A stretch of DNA of 64,000 nucleotides from Clostridium sp. (GTDB lineage Bacteria; Bacillota; Clostridia; TANB77; CAG-508). The notes below the pieces were generated by a model. The model had not been told where the DNA came from. It made no database searches and was given only the letters and a program-made list of their open reading frames with translations. Location: NCBI GenBank assembly GCA_018371855.1, contig JAHAKD010000005.1:89416-153415 (forward strand). The letters run 5' to 3'. Both the position numbers and the translations under genes were made by a program. Positions 1-8,669 of the stretch are shown here, in pieces; position 1 is the first letter of the stretch, and each line of letters opens with the position of its first letter.

Positions 1-231
1 AAAAAAGACGATAACTATACACCTAAATATCCAAAAGGAACTCCTTTAGAAAAATTAAAAATGAAAAAAGAAACAAAGGATATGGTTAATTTACTAAACT
101 TTAATTATTGGTGTGAAAACGAACAACAACGAAAAGAATTAATGGAACGAATAGCAAATGGCAAGAAGAATGAAGGAGCAAAAGTAAATGCTTTCGATAA
201 AATAAAAAATATATTTAAAAAGAAAAGCTAA
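1..231 (+). CDS. C-terminal end of an unidentified protein (partial)
   Basis: The gene starts before the window, so only its last 76 codons are visible; the frame is open from base 1 to a TAA at 229-231. The tail is rich in lysine and glutamate and ends in a basic stretch (NIFKKKS), which suggests a soluble, possibly nucleic-acid-binding end. I do not recognise the family. A good intrinsic terminator overlaps the stop codon, which supports this being the true end of a transcribed gene. Confidence 0.6.
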   Translation, partial: KKDDNYTPKYPKGTPLEKLKMKKETKDMVNLLNFNYWCENEQQRKELMERIANGKKNEGAKVNAFDKIKNIFKKKS

Positions 232-247
232 AAGCTTTTCTTTTTTG
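222..247 (+). terminator. Intrinsic terminator overlapping the first gene's stop
   Basis: Stem GAAAAGC (222-228) pairs with GCTTTTC (234-240) around a 5-base loop, followed by six T. The stem contains the last codons of the upstream gene. Confidence 0.7.
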
Positions 248-270
248 TTATTTGAAAATCTTCAGATATA

Positions 271-381
271 GAAGAATCAGAAAAAGATATGATAGAATAT
301 TATAATAACAAAAGAATTAAGAGCAAAGTAAAAGGAATGTCTCCTATTCTATACAGAAAACATTCCATGCTAGTAGCCTAA
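271..381 (+). pseudogene. IS3-family transposase (OrfB) C-terminal remnant
   Basis: A short open stretch ending in TAA at 379-381 encodes the typical C-terminus of an IS3/IS150-type DDE transposase: an acidic helix, then YYNNKRIKSKVKGMSP and ILYR. In intact elements this follows the catalytic glutamate and lies just inside the right terminal repeat. No start or catalytic core remains, so the gene is dead. The DNA just downstream resembles the right inverted repeat of these elements, which supports the call. Confidence 0.65.
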
Positions 382-388
382 TTTATAA

Positions 389-410
389 TGTCCAACTTTT
401 TAGCCCCACT
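389..410 (+). repeat. Degenerate right end of an IS3-family element
   Basis: TGTCCAACTTTTTAGCCCC resembles the right terminal inverted repeat of IS3/IS150-group elements (typically TGTCCAACTTTTTGGGGTCA) and lies 7 bases after the transposase remnant. From here to 478 I see no gene, only AT-rich spacer. Confidence 0.5.
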
Positions 411-478
411 TTAATTACGTAAACTATACTATTATATTGTTAAAAAATAAAAAGATAAGGTTTAATATGATAAATAAT

Positions 479-1968
479 TTATTTACAATTTTTTAAATTG
501 ATTTTATCAATACAAATAGAAGCAATAGGTATTAAAACTATTATATAAGGGATTATATACCTTGATTTTGCTTCCCATAAAATGTGAAAAGAAAATCCAC
601 CAGCAAAAATTGTAAGTAAAAATATAACTTCTAGTGATAACTTTTTTCGATTTTGTATTAAAACAATTAATGTACAAGAGCAAGTTAATAGTAATAATGC
701 TTTTTGATAAAATTCAAGAGGCTGTATAAAATTCTCTATGAAATCATTATTACTTCTAATATTATTTCTTATAGCAGAATAAGTGTTTTCAGTCCACATA
801 GAAGCTATTTTCTTAGTATAAAAATCAAAGGTATAATCTGGATTTTTTAAAAAGTAATTTATTTGCTTATAAATATATTTAGGATAATCATGTTTTGCAT
901 TATCTGGATTCAATAATGTATCTTTTGCAATATCTTCATTATACCATCCATTACCTCTAGGAGATTTTTCCATTGCCATTAAGACATAGCTTATAGTAGG
1001 ATATTTCTTAGTATTATCTAAGTTATACTTATTAGAATAATAATTTATTACTAAGATTGCTGGAAGAATTGAACCTATAATATATATAGCAATTAAACTA
1101 ATATTTTTTAAATTATTTTTTAAAGTGTATTGATTCCACTTGCTAAATAAATTTAACAACATATAGATAATTGTTGCTATTATAAAAATTAAACTATTCA
1201 TTCTCATCATATATGCAATCGTTGTAAAAAAAATAGTATAAATAAAATATTTTATCTTATGTGTTTCGGTGTAACACATTATAAAATAGGTTGCCAATAT
1301 GCATAATGCCAAACTAGGAAGATCCCCATATATAAATGTGGATAATAATGGTAAAGTAAAAAATGTTAATACTAAAATAAATAATAAAGAAGTATTGGTT
1401 GCATATTTTGATGATAATTTTAATTGTATTTTATATAATACTATAACAATAGCAATATTGCTTATTATATTTACAATTCTCAACACTTCCATAACATCAA
1501 AATGAATTAACCTAAAAATAAGGCTGAAAATAAATGCTAAAGGTATTTGATGTGTATATGCTTGTATGTATTCATATAATGGCACGCCAATATATGTAGA
1601 GTTAAATAGAAATTCTTGAGGATTATTTCTGGAAAAAGTTTGTGCAAGGTTACATACATGAACAGAATCACCGACGACTTTAGGATTTATAAAAATAACC
1701 CAAAGAATATTAACTAGCAAATATATTAGTAATGCTATTCTAAATGTTTTTCGTCTATAAGAAACACTTTTTTATATAGAATTTTATTGGTTATATTAGC
1801 TATATAATAGATAGTAATAATTAATAAAATCATCCCCAAATTATATAACCATGAATTATAAGAAATACTAATATGTTCTGAATTATTAAGAAATGATGTA
1901 TATAATAAGTTTAAAATAATAATTATAATTAAGAATATCATTCCTAAAAAATATATGATTTTTTTCAA
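479..1968 (-). pseudogene. Membrane glycosyltransferase (GT39/ArnT-like), frameshifted
   Basis: A polytopic membrane protein resembling family-39-type glycosyltransferases, which transfer sugars from lipid carriers on the outer face of the membrane. It lies in two frames. A TTG start at 1968, preceded by GGAG, gives 77 residues with two membrane helices ending at 1735. The other 413 residues, with many helices, follow in another frame whose first start-like TTG is at 1720. That second frame is open back to about 1774 and reads a basic loop (SYRRKTF) before the next helix. One extra A in the A6 run at 1768-1773 would fuse the parts into about 495 residues, the usual family length. It lies downstream of the regulator at 1990-2553. 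It could be a true pseudogene, a slippage-expressed gene, or a sequencing error. Confidence 0.65.
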
Positions 1969-1989
1969 TTTATTTCTCCATTCCTATAA

Positions 1990-2553
1990 TTATAGATATT
2001 GATTGCGTACTTTATTTAATACTGTTATTATACTTGCTTTTGGAGTCAATTTATATAATAACATTTTTTCTTTTTCGCGCTCATTTGTTGCTTTAATAAT
2101 ATTAGTTTTTATATTATTTATACTTTTCTGATGTTTATAACTGATATATTTATAAACATTTTGCTCGAGATTATCTACAAAATCAAAATTATTTCTATTA
2201 TATACATACATAATAGCCTCTATAATATAAAGAGTTCCTTTGTATTTAATATTATATACTTGTCTTGGCAAATCTGTATCTCCAGAAATAACTATTATTT
2301 GAGGCTTTTTTATAGTATTCATATATTTTAAATCTTCTAAAATATTAATCCCATTTCCATCTGGTAAATTTATATCTAAAAAGATTAAATCTATTTGATT
2401 GTTTGATAAAATACTAATCCCTTCTTTATATGTAGTTGCAATATAAGAAAGTTGTATGTTTTTAAATTTACTTAAAATAGAATTTAAGATTCTTTTAGAA
2501 AAACTCAAGTCATCTTCAATTATCAAAGCTTTTATTAAGTTGTTATTCATCAT
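1990..2553 (-). CDS. Receiver-domain regulator with Spo0A-C-like output, shortened
   Basis: The N-terminal response-regulator receiver domain has the acidic pocket E13-D14-D15, the phospho-acceptor aspartate at about residue 60 (IFLDINLPDG) and the switch serine at about 90 (VISGD). From about residue 104 the sequence changes to a helical domain that resembles the DNA-binding C-terminal domain of Spo0A (YKGTLYIIEAI, then YKYISYKHQKSINNIKTNI). The last part of a normal receiver (beta5-alpha5, including the conserved lysine) and the linker are missing, so the protein is 187 residues, not the usual 250 or so. It sits 34 bases behind the anti-sigma gene on the same strand and is probably co-transcribed with it. 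The start follows AAGGAAGG. Confidence 0.6.
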   Translation of the reverse strand: MMNNNLIKALIIEDDLSFSKRILNSILSKFKNIQLSYIATTYKEGISILSNNQIDLIFLDINLPDGNGINILEDLKYMNTIKKPQIIVISGDTDLPRQVYNIKYKGTLYIIEAIMYVYNRNNFDFVDNLEQNVYKYISYKHQKSINNIKTNIIKATNEREKEKMLLYKLTPKASIITVLNKVRNQYL

Positions 2554-2587
2554 GATCCTTCCTTTGGCTGTCTCAATACTTTATTTT

Positions 2588-3451
2588 TTAATTTTCTGAG
2601 TCCGGTGGGAAAATATCATTATCAGAAACAATATTTGTTTCTATTAAAAATGTACGTTCAAAATTAATTTCACCGTTATTTTTTTGAACTTCTCTAACTG
2701 GTAGCATTATTTTTTTATCAATCCATAATTCCCTAGTATTACCAAATAAAATTACATAGCAATCTTTATCATTATAAGTATCTTCTTTTATTTTTAAACT
2801 AATTATATTAAGTTTGTTTTGCATATAATTTTCTATATCAATAAAGCAATTAAAAATAGAACCTTTTGATTTATATGGATATGTAGTATTATTAAATGAT
2901 GTATTTGTATTGTAATCTTTATGAATTACGTCATTAGTATAAATATTTCCATAATTTATTATTTCTTTAGTATTATTAGAGTAAGATTCACTTTTAAATG
3001 TACCATCTTTATAATAATAAATATCTGTAAATGAATTTATTTCTTCGCTATTTGGCGTTATGTAGTATTGTGTCATTGTGAATTTATAGTTATCCATATT
3101 TTTAGCTTCTTGAATTTTGTCATATGTTTTTGATATTATAGAATATCTAGGAATATATGTGGTTAAGAAAGAAATAAGTAATAATATTATTGCTATTAGA
3201 AAAACAGAAATACTAATTTTTAATATAGCCATTTTTTTTCTATACTTCTTTATTTGATGGATTTCTGCTTGTTCTTCCAAAAAGCTAGTATCTATTTCTT
3301 GAATCATATTACCTTGCATATTATTTAATATTTCTTTACATTCTGGACATTCTTTAATATGTGTTTCGATAAAATCCTTTGTTTGATTACCTACCAAATT
3401 TTCTATATAATTAGGTAACAAATCTCTTACAATCTCACATTCCTTTTTCAT
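2588..3451 (-). CDS. Anti-sigma factor, zinc-finger N-terminus with one membrane helix
   Basis: The N-terminus has the zinc-binding anti-sigma (ZAS) pattern C5...H31-x3-C35-x2-C38, which binds an ECF sigma factor in the cytoplasm. One membrane helix spans about residues 75-98. The remaining 190 residues are extracytoplasmic; strands such as YYYKDGTFKSE and LWIDKKIMLPVRE recall LolA/MucB-like lipoprotein-sorting folds, but this is inference. The first 17 bases overlap the end of the sigma gene, so the two are translationally coupled. It is a paralogue of the anti-sigma at 50363-51025, and the sensor domains of the two differ. Confidence 0.85.
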   Translation of the reverse strand: MKKECEIVRDLLPNYIENLVGNQTKDFIETHIKECPECKEILNNMQGNMIQEIDTSFLEEQAEIHQIKKYRKKMAILKISISVFLIAIILLLISFLTTYIPRYSIISKTYDKIQEAKNMDNYKFTMTQYYITPNSEEINSFTDIYYYKDGTFKSESYSNNTKEIINYGNIYTNDVIHKDYNTNTSFNNTTYPYKSKGSIFNCFIDIENYMQNKLNIISLKIKEDTYNDKDCYVILFGNTRELWIDKKIMLPVREVQKNNGEINFERTFLIETNIVSDNDIFPPDSEN

Positions 3452-3926
3452 TTTTAAATCTCTCCTTTAATTTAGATTTTGCACGATAAAAAGTTATTCT
3501 TGCCCATACTTCACTTCTGTTTAATACTTTTCCAATTTGCTTGAATGATAATTCACCTTCAATTCTTAGTTTTACAACATCTTTAGTGAGATTATCTAAT
3601 TTTTCTATTTCATTATGCAAAGCAATTAAATCACTATTGTTTAAAATTTTTTCTTCAACATCATCTTTAGTTAACCAGTTTTCAATTACATTGTCTAAAC
3701 TAATAGTTTGTATTTTATTATATTTGATTTGATAATTTTTTAATTTGTTTTTTGCTATTTCACATAACCACGAATACATACTACAATTACCTTTAAAATC
3801 TTTAATTCCCTTTATAGCACTATAAAAAGTTTCTTGCATAAGTTCTTCAGAAAGTTCGTGGTTCTTTGTTAAGCTATATAAAAATCTATATACTTGTTTA
3901 GAATATTTTTTGTATATTTCCTCCAT
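3435..3926 (-). CDS. ECF-type RNA polymerase sigma factor
   Basis: A small sigma-70 family protein of about 163 residues with region 2 (YRFLYSLTKN...ELSEELMQETF, then YSWLCEIAKNKLKNY) and region 4 (LSFKQIGKVLN and a helix-turn-helix ending in RAKSKLKE). It redirects RNA polymerase to stress-type promoters when released by its anti-sigma. The start at 3926 was preferred over the upstream ATG at 3965 because GGTGG sits at the right distance and the family begins with MEEIYKKY. It is the first gene of a minus-strand set: sigma, anti-sigma, regulator, glycosyltransferase. Confidence 0.9.
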   Translation of the reverse strand: MEEIYKKYSKQVYRFLYSLTKNHELSEELMQETFYSAIKGIKDFKGNCSMYSWLCEIAKNKLKNYQIKYNKIQTISLDNVIENWLTKDDVEEKILNNSDLIALHNEIEKLDNLTKDVVKLRIEGELSFKQIGKVLNRSEVWARITFYRAKSKLKERFKNEKGM

Positions 3927-4040
3927 TACACCACCTTCTATATATAAGACAAGAATTTTTATCAATTTGTTACAAAATCTTTAAAAATTTTATAATATTT
4001 TACTATTTTTTATTACTTTTTGTTATCTTCTATTATCTTT

Positions 4041-4070
4041 TTTACAAAAAACATTTTTGTGTGCTATAAA
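4041..4070 (+). promoter_or_regulatory. Candidate promoter for a small RNA
   Basis: TTTACA (4041-4046) and an extended -10, TGC-TATAAA (4065-4070), are separated by 18 bases on the plus strand inside a gene-free stretch. There is no plus-strand protein gene downstream, only a strong terminator. Confidence 0.4.
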
Positions 4071-4076
4071 TTATAT

Positions 4077-4249
4077 CCAACAACTATGTTGTAGGTTAAA
4101 GCAAAAGTATGGATTTATGGATAAAAGCATAAAGAATTACTTATAGGAGAATATGGATGTAATCTATAGAAAATAATTTTTTAGCCCAATTCTATCTTTA
4201 AAACAATTTTTATTGTACCAGCTTTTCATATAAAGAAAAGCTGGTTTTT
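4077..4249 (+). ncRNA. Candidate small RNA in the 3966-4266 gene-free region
   Basis: The 301-base gap between the sigma gene and the ABC transporter has no convincing ORF but holds a plus-strand promoter-like pair and, about 170 bases later, a near-perfect intrinsic terminator. An early hairpin (CAACA-ACTA-TGTTG) lies near the predicted 5' end. A tiny ORF (MDVIYRK) behind AGGAG near 4152 is the only translatable element. It could be a small RNA, a leader-peptide transcript, or the end of an unrecognised element. I matched it to no known family. Confidence 0.35.
4217..4249 (+). terminator. Strong intrinsic terminator
   Basis: CCAGCTTTTC (4218-4227) pairs perfectly with GAAAAGCTGG (4235-4244) around a 7-base loop, then TTTTT. 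The T run is on the plus strand, so it does not fit as the main terminator for the minus-strand ABC genes. Confidence 0.75.
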
Positions 4250-4266
4250 CGGTATATTAAATAAAA

Positions 4267-5967
4267 CTACATAATATTAAATTGGCTTTTGTACATATTA
4301 TAATATGCTCCTTTTTTATTGATTAATTCATCATGAGTGCCAACTTCTGCGATATTACCATCTTCTATAAAAACAATAAAATCACAGTTTTTTATTGTAG
4401 ATAATCTATGTGCAATAATTATAGAGGTAGAATTCGAAGTTAATTCTAGTATAGCTTTTTTTATCATATCTTCTGTTAGTAAATCGACATTACTTGTAGC
4501 TTCATCTAAAATTAAAATAGGTGGTTTTATTAGCATAATTCTAGCAATGTTTAATAACTGTACTTCGCCTTCAGAAAGCATATCAGAATTTGATATATAC
4601 GTATCATAGCCATCAGGTAATTTTTCTATAAATGTGCTGGCAAAAGATAATTCCGCAGCTTGTTTAATCTCTTCTATACTTGCATTGGGTTTTCCATATG
4701 CAATATTTTCCATTATAGTACCTTGAAAAATATTAGTATCTTGAAGAACCATACCGATATTTTTTCTTAAATTATTAATGTTAATATCTTTTATGTTTGT
4801 ATTATCTATTAATATTTCACCACTAGATATTTCGTAAAATCTATTTAATAAATTAATTATTGTAGTTTTACCAGAGCCCGTTTTACCAACTATAGCAATA
4901 CTTTTTCCATTAGGAATATATAAACTAAAATCTTGTATAAAAGGTTTATCAGTATACGAAAAATATACATTTTTAAATTCTATAGAATAATTAGGTTTTT
5001 CTGGCAGTTTAATAGTATTACTAGAAGGTAGATTTTCTATAATAGGAGTAGTTATAAATTTTAAAATCCTTTTGTAAGAAGCAATAGCAGTTTGGATTTC
5101 ACTAAATACAGCTGTTATCTCGTTAAATGGTCTAGTAAACAAATTTGTATATATTAAAAAAGTAGAGATATTACCAATTGTTAAATTTCCGTTTTTACAA
5201 AATATAATTCCAAGCATAGCAATTATTATATAAGAAAGGTTTGAAACAAACCTAGTACTAGGATTTGTAAGTGAAGAATAAAACTGTGTTTTATACCCAT
5301 AGTTATATAATTCAGAATTTTTTTCTTCGAAATTTTTATTAGGTATTTCAATATAATTAAAATTATCGAAAGTCTTTTTACCACTTATTAATTCGTCAGT
5401 ATAAGCATTTAAATTTGCTAATAAATCTGCTCTTTTAACAAACATTTTATTTGTATGTGAAACGATGTATTTAGATATAGCAAACATTAGTAAAGATAAG
5501 ACTATAAGTAAAATTGTTAAAGGTATATTTAAATTTATCATTATATAAGTAGCTAATATAATGGTAAATATCCCACTTATAATTTTAGAAATGCTTTGCA
5601 TAGTTCCATTAGAAATATTTTCTATATCTGTAGAAAACATGTTTATAATTTCACCTTTTTCGAAGCTTTCTAAAATAGATAGTGGTAAGGTATTTATTTT
5701 ATTAAAAAGAATAGTCCTAATATTTCGAGAAAGTTTTGTAGCATAACTAGTTAAAAAATAATTTAATAAAAAATTACTAATAAATAGAAAAATAAATATT
5801 AGAGCAAGACTAATAAAATAATTTATTAAGCTTGTATTTGTTCCTAGTTTATCTATTAAATTACCTATTATAACAGGATAAGTAATACTTAAGCCTGCAG
5901 AAAGGACAGAAAATATAATTATTAATAAAATATAAAATTTAGAAAACTTAAATTTAAATAATTTCAT
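4267..5967 (-). CDS. ABC exporter half-transporter, canonical Walker B subunit
   Basis: A fused membrane/ATPase ABC exporter half of 566 residues: six-helix membrane domain (about 1-310), then an ATPase domain with Walker A (VGKTGSGKTT), Q-loop, signature and Walker B (ILILDEATSNVD) with the catalytic glutamate, and the switch histidine (IIAHRLST). The signature is LSEGEVQ, not LSGGQ. It pairs with the gene ending three bases upstream to form a heterodimer. The two altered motifs fall in the same composite ATP site, as in BmrCD or TM287/288-type exporters. Substrate unknown; drug or peptide export is typical. Confidence 0.9.
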   Translation of the reverse strand: MKLFKFKFSKFYILLIIIFSVLSAGLSITYPVIIGNLIDKLGTNTSLINYFISLALIFIFLFISNFLLNYFLTSYATKLSRNIRTILFNKINTLPLSILESFEKGEIINMFSTDIENISNGTMQSISKIISGIFTIILATYIMINLNIPLTILLIVLSLLMFAISKYIVSHTNKMFVKRADLLANLNAYTDELISGKKTFDNFNYIEIPNKNFEEKNSELYNYGYKTQFYSSLTNPSTRFVSNLSYIIIAMLGIIFCKNGNLTIGNISTFLIYTNLFTRPFNEITAVFSEIQTAIASYKRILKFITTPIIENLPSSNTIKLPEKPNYSIEFKNVYFSYTDKPFIQDFSLYIPNGKSIAIVGKTGSGKTTIINLLNRFYEISSGEILIDNTNIKDININNLRKNIGMVLQDTNIFQGTIMENIAYGKPNASIEEIKQAAELSFASTFIEKLPDGYDTYISNSDMLSEGEVQLLNIARIMLIKPPILILDEATSNVDLLTEDMIKKAILELTSNSTSIIIAHRLSTIKNCDFIVFIEDGNIAEVGTHDELINKKGAYYNMYKSQFNIM

Positions 5968-5970
5968 AAA

Positions 5971-7689
5971 TTATGCTCCTTTGCTTACGCTGTTTTGAAG
6001 TTCATATATTTTTTTATATAAGTCAGAATTGTTTAAAAGCTCAGTACGTGTACCGATATTTTCAATTTTTCCGTTATTAAAGACTAAAATTCTAGAACAG
6101 TTTTTTATTGCAGATGTTTTTTGTGAGGCTATAAATGTTGTAATATTATGTTCTTTAGAATACTTAAAAATATTTTGTAATACTTGTGATTCTGTATATA
6201 AATCTAATGCGCTTGTAACATCGTCAAAAATTAATACTTTAGGACTACCAATAAAACCTCTTGCAATATTTATACGTTGTTTTTGACCACCAGATAAATT
6301 AGATGCATTATTTTGTAAAACAAAGTTTAAGGAGTTTTCTTTTTGATTAACAAATTCACTTGCAATAGAAAGCTCCAAACTTTTTTGTATTTCTTCTTCA
6401 GAAGTATCTCTACCTAATGCAATGTTTTCAAAAATTGTACTTGTAATAAAATCTGGCTTTTGACAAATATATGTTATATTAGATTTTAAAAAGCTTGGAT
6501 CATATTTTCTTATATCTTCACCGTATAGTTTTAAGTAACCAGAAGAAATATTTAAAGAATTGTTTAGAAGTTTTAAGAAAGTACTTTTTCCCGAACCTGT
6601 AAGACCAATAATACCAATAGTTTCGCCAGGTTTTATTTTTAATGATATATCCTTTAAATTACTAGTAGCAAAATACGAAAAATTAACATTAGATATATCA
6701 AAAATATAGTTGTTAGGTTTAAATTCTTTAAGGTTACCAGTGTGTTTATTTCCTTTTAGGTTAAATAATTCTATTATGCGTTTTGAAGAAGCGAAAGCTT
6801 TTGTGTAAATTGCAACTAAGTTTGAAAGTACAATAACAGCTAATAGCATCTCAGAAATGTAATTTATTATTGCAATAATTTCACCTTTAGATAAATTTCC
6901 AAATCCAAATTCAACATTGCTAATATTTAATACTATTAGTGTAGTAAAGTTTAAAATAAATATAGAAACAGGATTTAGTAGAAAGGATAAAATAGTTGCA
7001 AGTTTACTATAGATATATGTTAGATTATTTACTTTATCAAATTTTGTTTTTTCTGTATTTTGTGTTACAAAACTACGAATTAATTTAATATTAGTTAAGT
7101 TTTCTTTTATTCTTAAGGTTAGCTTGTCTAACTGTAAATTAGCTTTTTGATAAAGTTTACTAGCAGTTTTTGCAATTAGCAAAATTACTAGAAATAGTAT
7201 AATACTTGCTACAAGAACATTTATTGCAATTTGTATGTTTATTAATAAAATCATAATAATTGAGCCAATAAAAATAAATGGAACTCTTATTACTAGTCTT
7301 ATGAACATAGCAGTTCCTGTTTCTAAATTAGTAACATCATTAATAATTCGATTTACTATGGCGGAACTACCAATGCTATTTAATTTATTAGAAGGAACTT
7401 TTTGAATATGAACAAATAATTTTTCACGTAAAGTTTTGCTATATCCTTGCGAAGTAATTGCAGCTATGTATTGTGCACTACAAGCAAAAATAAGTCCTAA
7501 TAATACAAGTATAATTAATCCAGCAGAGTAGTATATAAGCTCTGTAGAAGAAAATGTATTATAATTATCTATAAAAAAGGCAATAATAATTGGCAATAGT
7601 ACTTCTATTATTGCTTCTAACAATTTTAATATTGGTCCAACTATTAAATTTACCTTATATTTTTTAAAATATTTTAATAATGTCTTCAT
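5971..7689 (-). CDS. ABC exporter half-transporter, degenerate Walker B subunit
   Basis: First gene of a two-gene operon for a heterodimeric ABC exporter. It has six membrane helices in about the first 310 residues, then an ATPase domain with Walker A (GLTGSGKST), a canonical signature (LSGGQKQR) and a Walker B reading LIFDDVTSALD, where aspartate replaces the catalytic glutamate; the switch region reads FIASQKTSA without the usual histidine. Its nucleotide site is therefore predicted not to hydrolyse ATP, while it supplies a good signature to the partner's active site. The ATG at 7689 is chosen because AAAGGA precedes it. Confidence 0.9.
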   Translation of the reverse strand: MKTLLKYFKKYKVNLIVGPILKLLEAIIEVLLPIIIAFFIDNYNTFSSTELIYYSAGLIILVLLGLIFACSAQYIAAITSQGYSKTLREKLFVHIQKVPSNKLNSIGSSAIVNRIINDVTNLETGTAMFIRLVIRVPFIFIGSIIMILLINIQIAINVLVASIILFLVILLIAKTASKLYQKANLQLDKLTLRIKENLTNIKLIRSFVTQNTEKTKFDKVNNLTYIYSKLATILSFLLNPVSIFILNFTTLIVLNISNVEFGFGNLSKGEIIAIINYISEMLLAVIVLSNLVAIYTKAFASSKRIIELFNLKGNKHTGNLKEFKPNNYIFDISNVNFSYFATSNLKDISLKIKPGETIGIIGLTGSGKSTFLKLLNNSLNISSGYLKLYGEDIRKYDPSFLKSNITYICQKPDFITSTIFENIALGRDTSEEEIQKSLELSIASEFVNQKENSLNFVLQNNASNLSGGQKQRINIARGFIGSPKVLIFDDVTSALDLYTESQVLQNIFKYSKEHNITTFIASQKTSAIKNCSRILVFNNGKIENIGTRTELLNNSDLYKKIYELQNSVSKGA

Positions 7690-7842
7690 AAAGCTAAATC
7701 CTTTCGTAACTTGTAAAGTCAAAATTATTATATCATTAAAGCAATAAAAATATGTAGTTATTTCATATAAAAAATATACATATATAAGTGGACATTTTGT
7801 GGTATATAATATAAAATGTACTATAGATTTAGGAGGACAAAG

Positions 7843-8595
7843 ATGAAAGCTTTAGTTACAGGTGCATCATCAGGAATAGGAGAGGAAATAGCTAAAGAAT
7901 TAGCAAAAAGAGGATATGATATAATTCTTGTAGCTAGAAATGAAGAAAAATTAAAAGATGTTGCCTCAAAGATAAAAACCAATACCAGAATAATAACTAT
8001 GGATTTATCTAATAAAGAAAATTGTGAAGAGTTATATGAAGAAACAAAGAATGAAGATATAGATATCTTAATAAATAATGCAGGTTTTGGTGTTCACGGA
8101 AAATTTTGTGATACAGATTTAAATAAAGAAGTGCAAATGATAGAAACAAATATAACTGCAGTTCATATTTTAATGAAATTATTTTTAAAAGATATGATAA
8201 AGAAAAATAGTGGATATATTTTGAATGTTGCTTCTATGGCAGCATTTGGCCCAGGCCCATTAATGAGTGCATATTATGCTTCAAAAGCTTATGTATATAG
8301 ATTGTCACAGGGGGTAAAAACAGAATTAAAAAAGAATAATTCAAAGGTTAAAATTTCGGTATTATGCCCAGGACCCGTAAGGACAAATTTTAATAAAGTA
8401 GCAGGAGTAGATTTTGCAGCACCATCAATAAGTAGTGAATATGTTGCTAAATATGCAGTAAAGAAAATGCTAAAAAATAAATTTACAATAGTTCCTGGTA
8501 CTTTTATGAAAATAACTAGATTTTTCGAGAAAATAACTCCACATAATTTAGTAAGCAATGTTTCATATTTTGTAAATTACCGTAAAGATAAATGA
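7843..8595 (+). CDS. Short-chain dehydrogenase/reductase (SDR)
   Basis: A classical SDR of about 250 residues: nucleotide-binding glycine motif TGASSGIGEE near the N-terminus, NNAG motif (INNAGFGVHG), catalytic serine in NVASMAAFG, and YxxxK (YYASKAYVY). Such enzymes reduce or oxidise small carbonyl or alcohol substrates with NAD(P)H; the substrate cannot be told from sequence. The start at 7843 sits behind AGGAGG (7831-7836); TATAAT at 7805-7810 is a likely -10. The TGA stop is also the first base triplet of a palindromic repeat (8593-8620). Confidence 0.9.
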   Translation: MKALVTGASSGIGEEIAKELAKRGYDIILVARNEEKLKDVASKIKTNTRIITMDLSNKENCEELYEETKNEDIDILINNAGFGVHGKFCDTDLNKEVQMIETNITAVHILMKLFLKDMIKKNSGYILNVASMAAFGPGPLMSAYYASKAYVYRLSQGVKTELKKNNSKVKISVLCPGPVRTNFNKVAGVDFAAPSISSEYVAKYAVKKMLKNKFTIVPGTFMKITRFFEKITPHNLVSNVSYFVNYRKDK

Positions 8596-8620
8596 ACTTT
8601 AGGGACGGGGGAAAAGTTCA
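8593..8620 (+). repeat. Dispersed palindrome on the SDR stop codon
   Basis: TGAACTTT (8593-8600) and AAAGTTCA (8613-8620) form an 8-bp stem around AGGGACGGGGGA. The TGA stop of the SDR gene is part of the left arm. Related hairpins occur at 12869-12897 and 48774-48804. Confidence 0.55.
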
Positions 8621-8669
8621 AAAATAGTGAATTTATTTGCAATACTAAGTAAAATAAAGGAGAAATATT

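Noticed and set aside
1299..1505. Plus-strand frame of 68 codons inside the glycosyltransferase
   Set aside because: It overlaps membrane-helix coding sequence on the minus strand and has no ribosome site.
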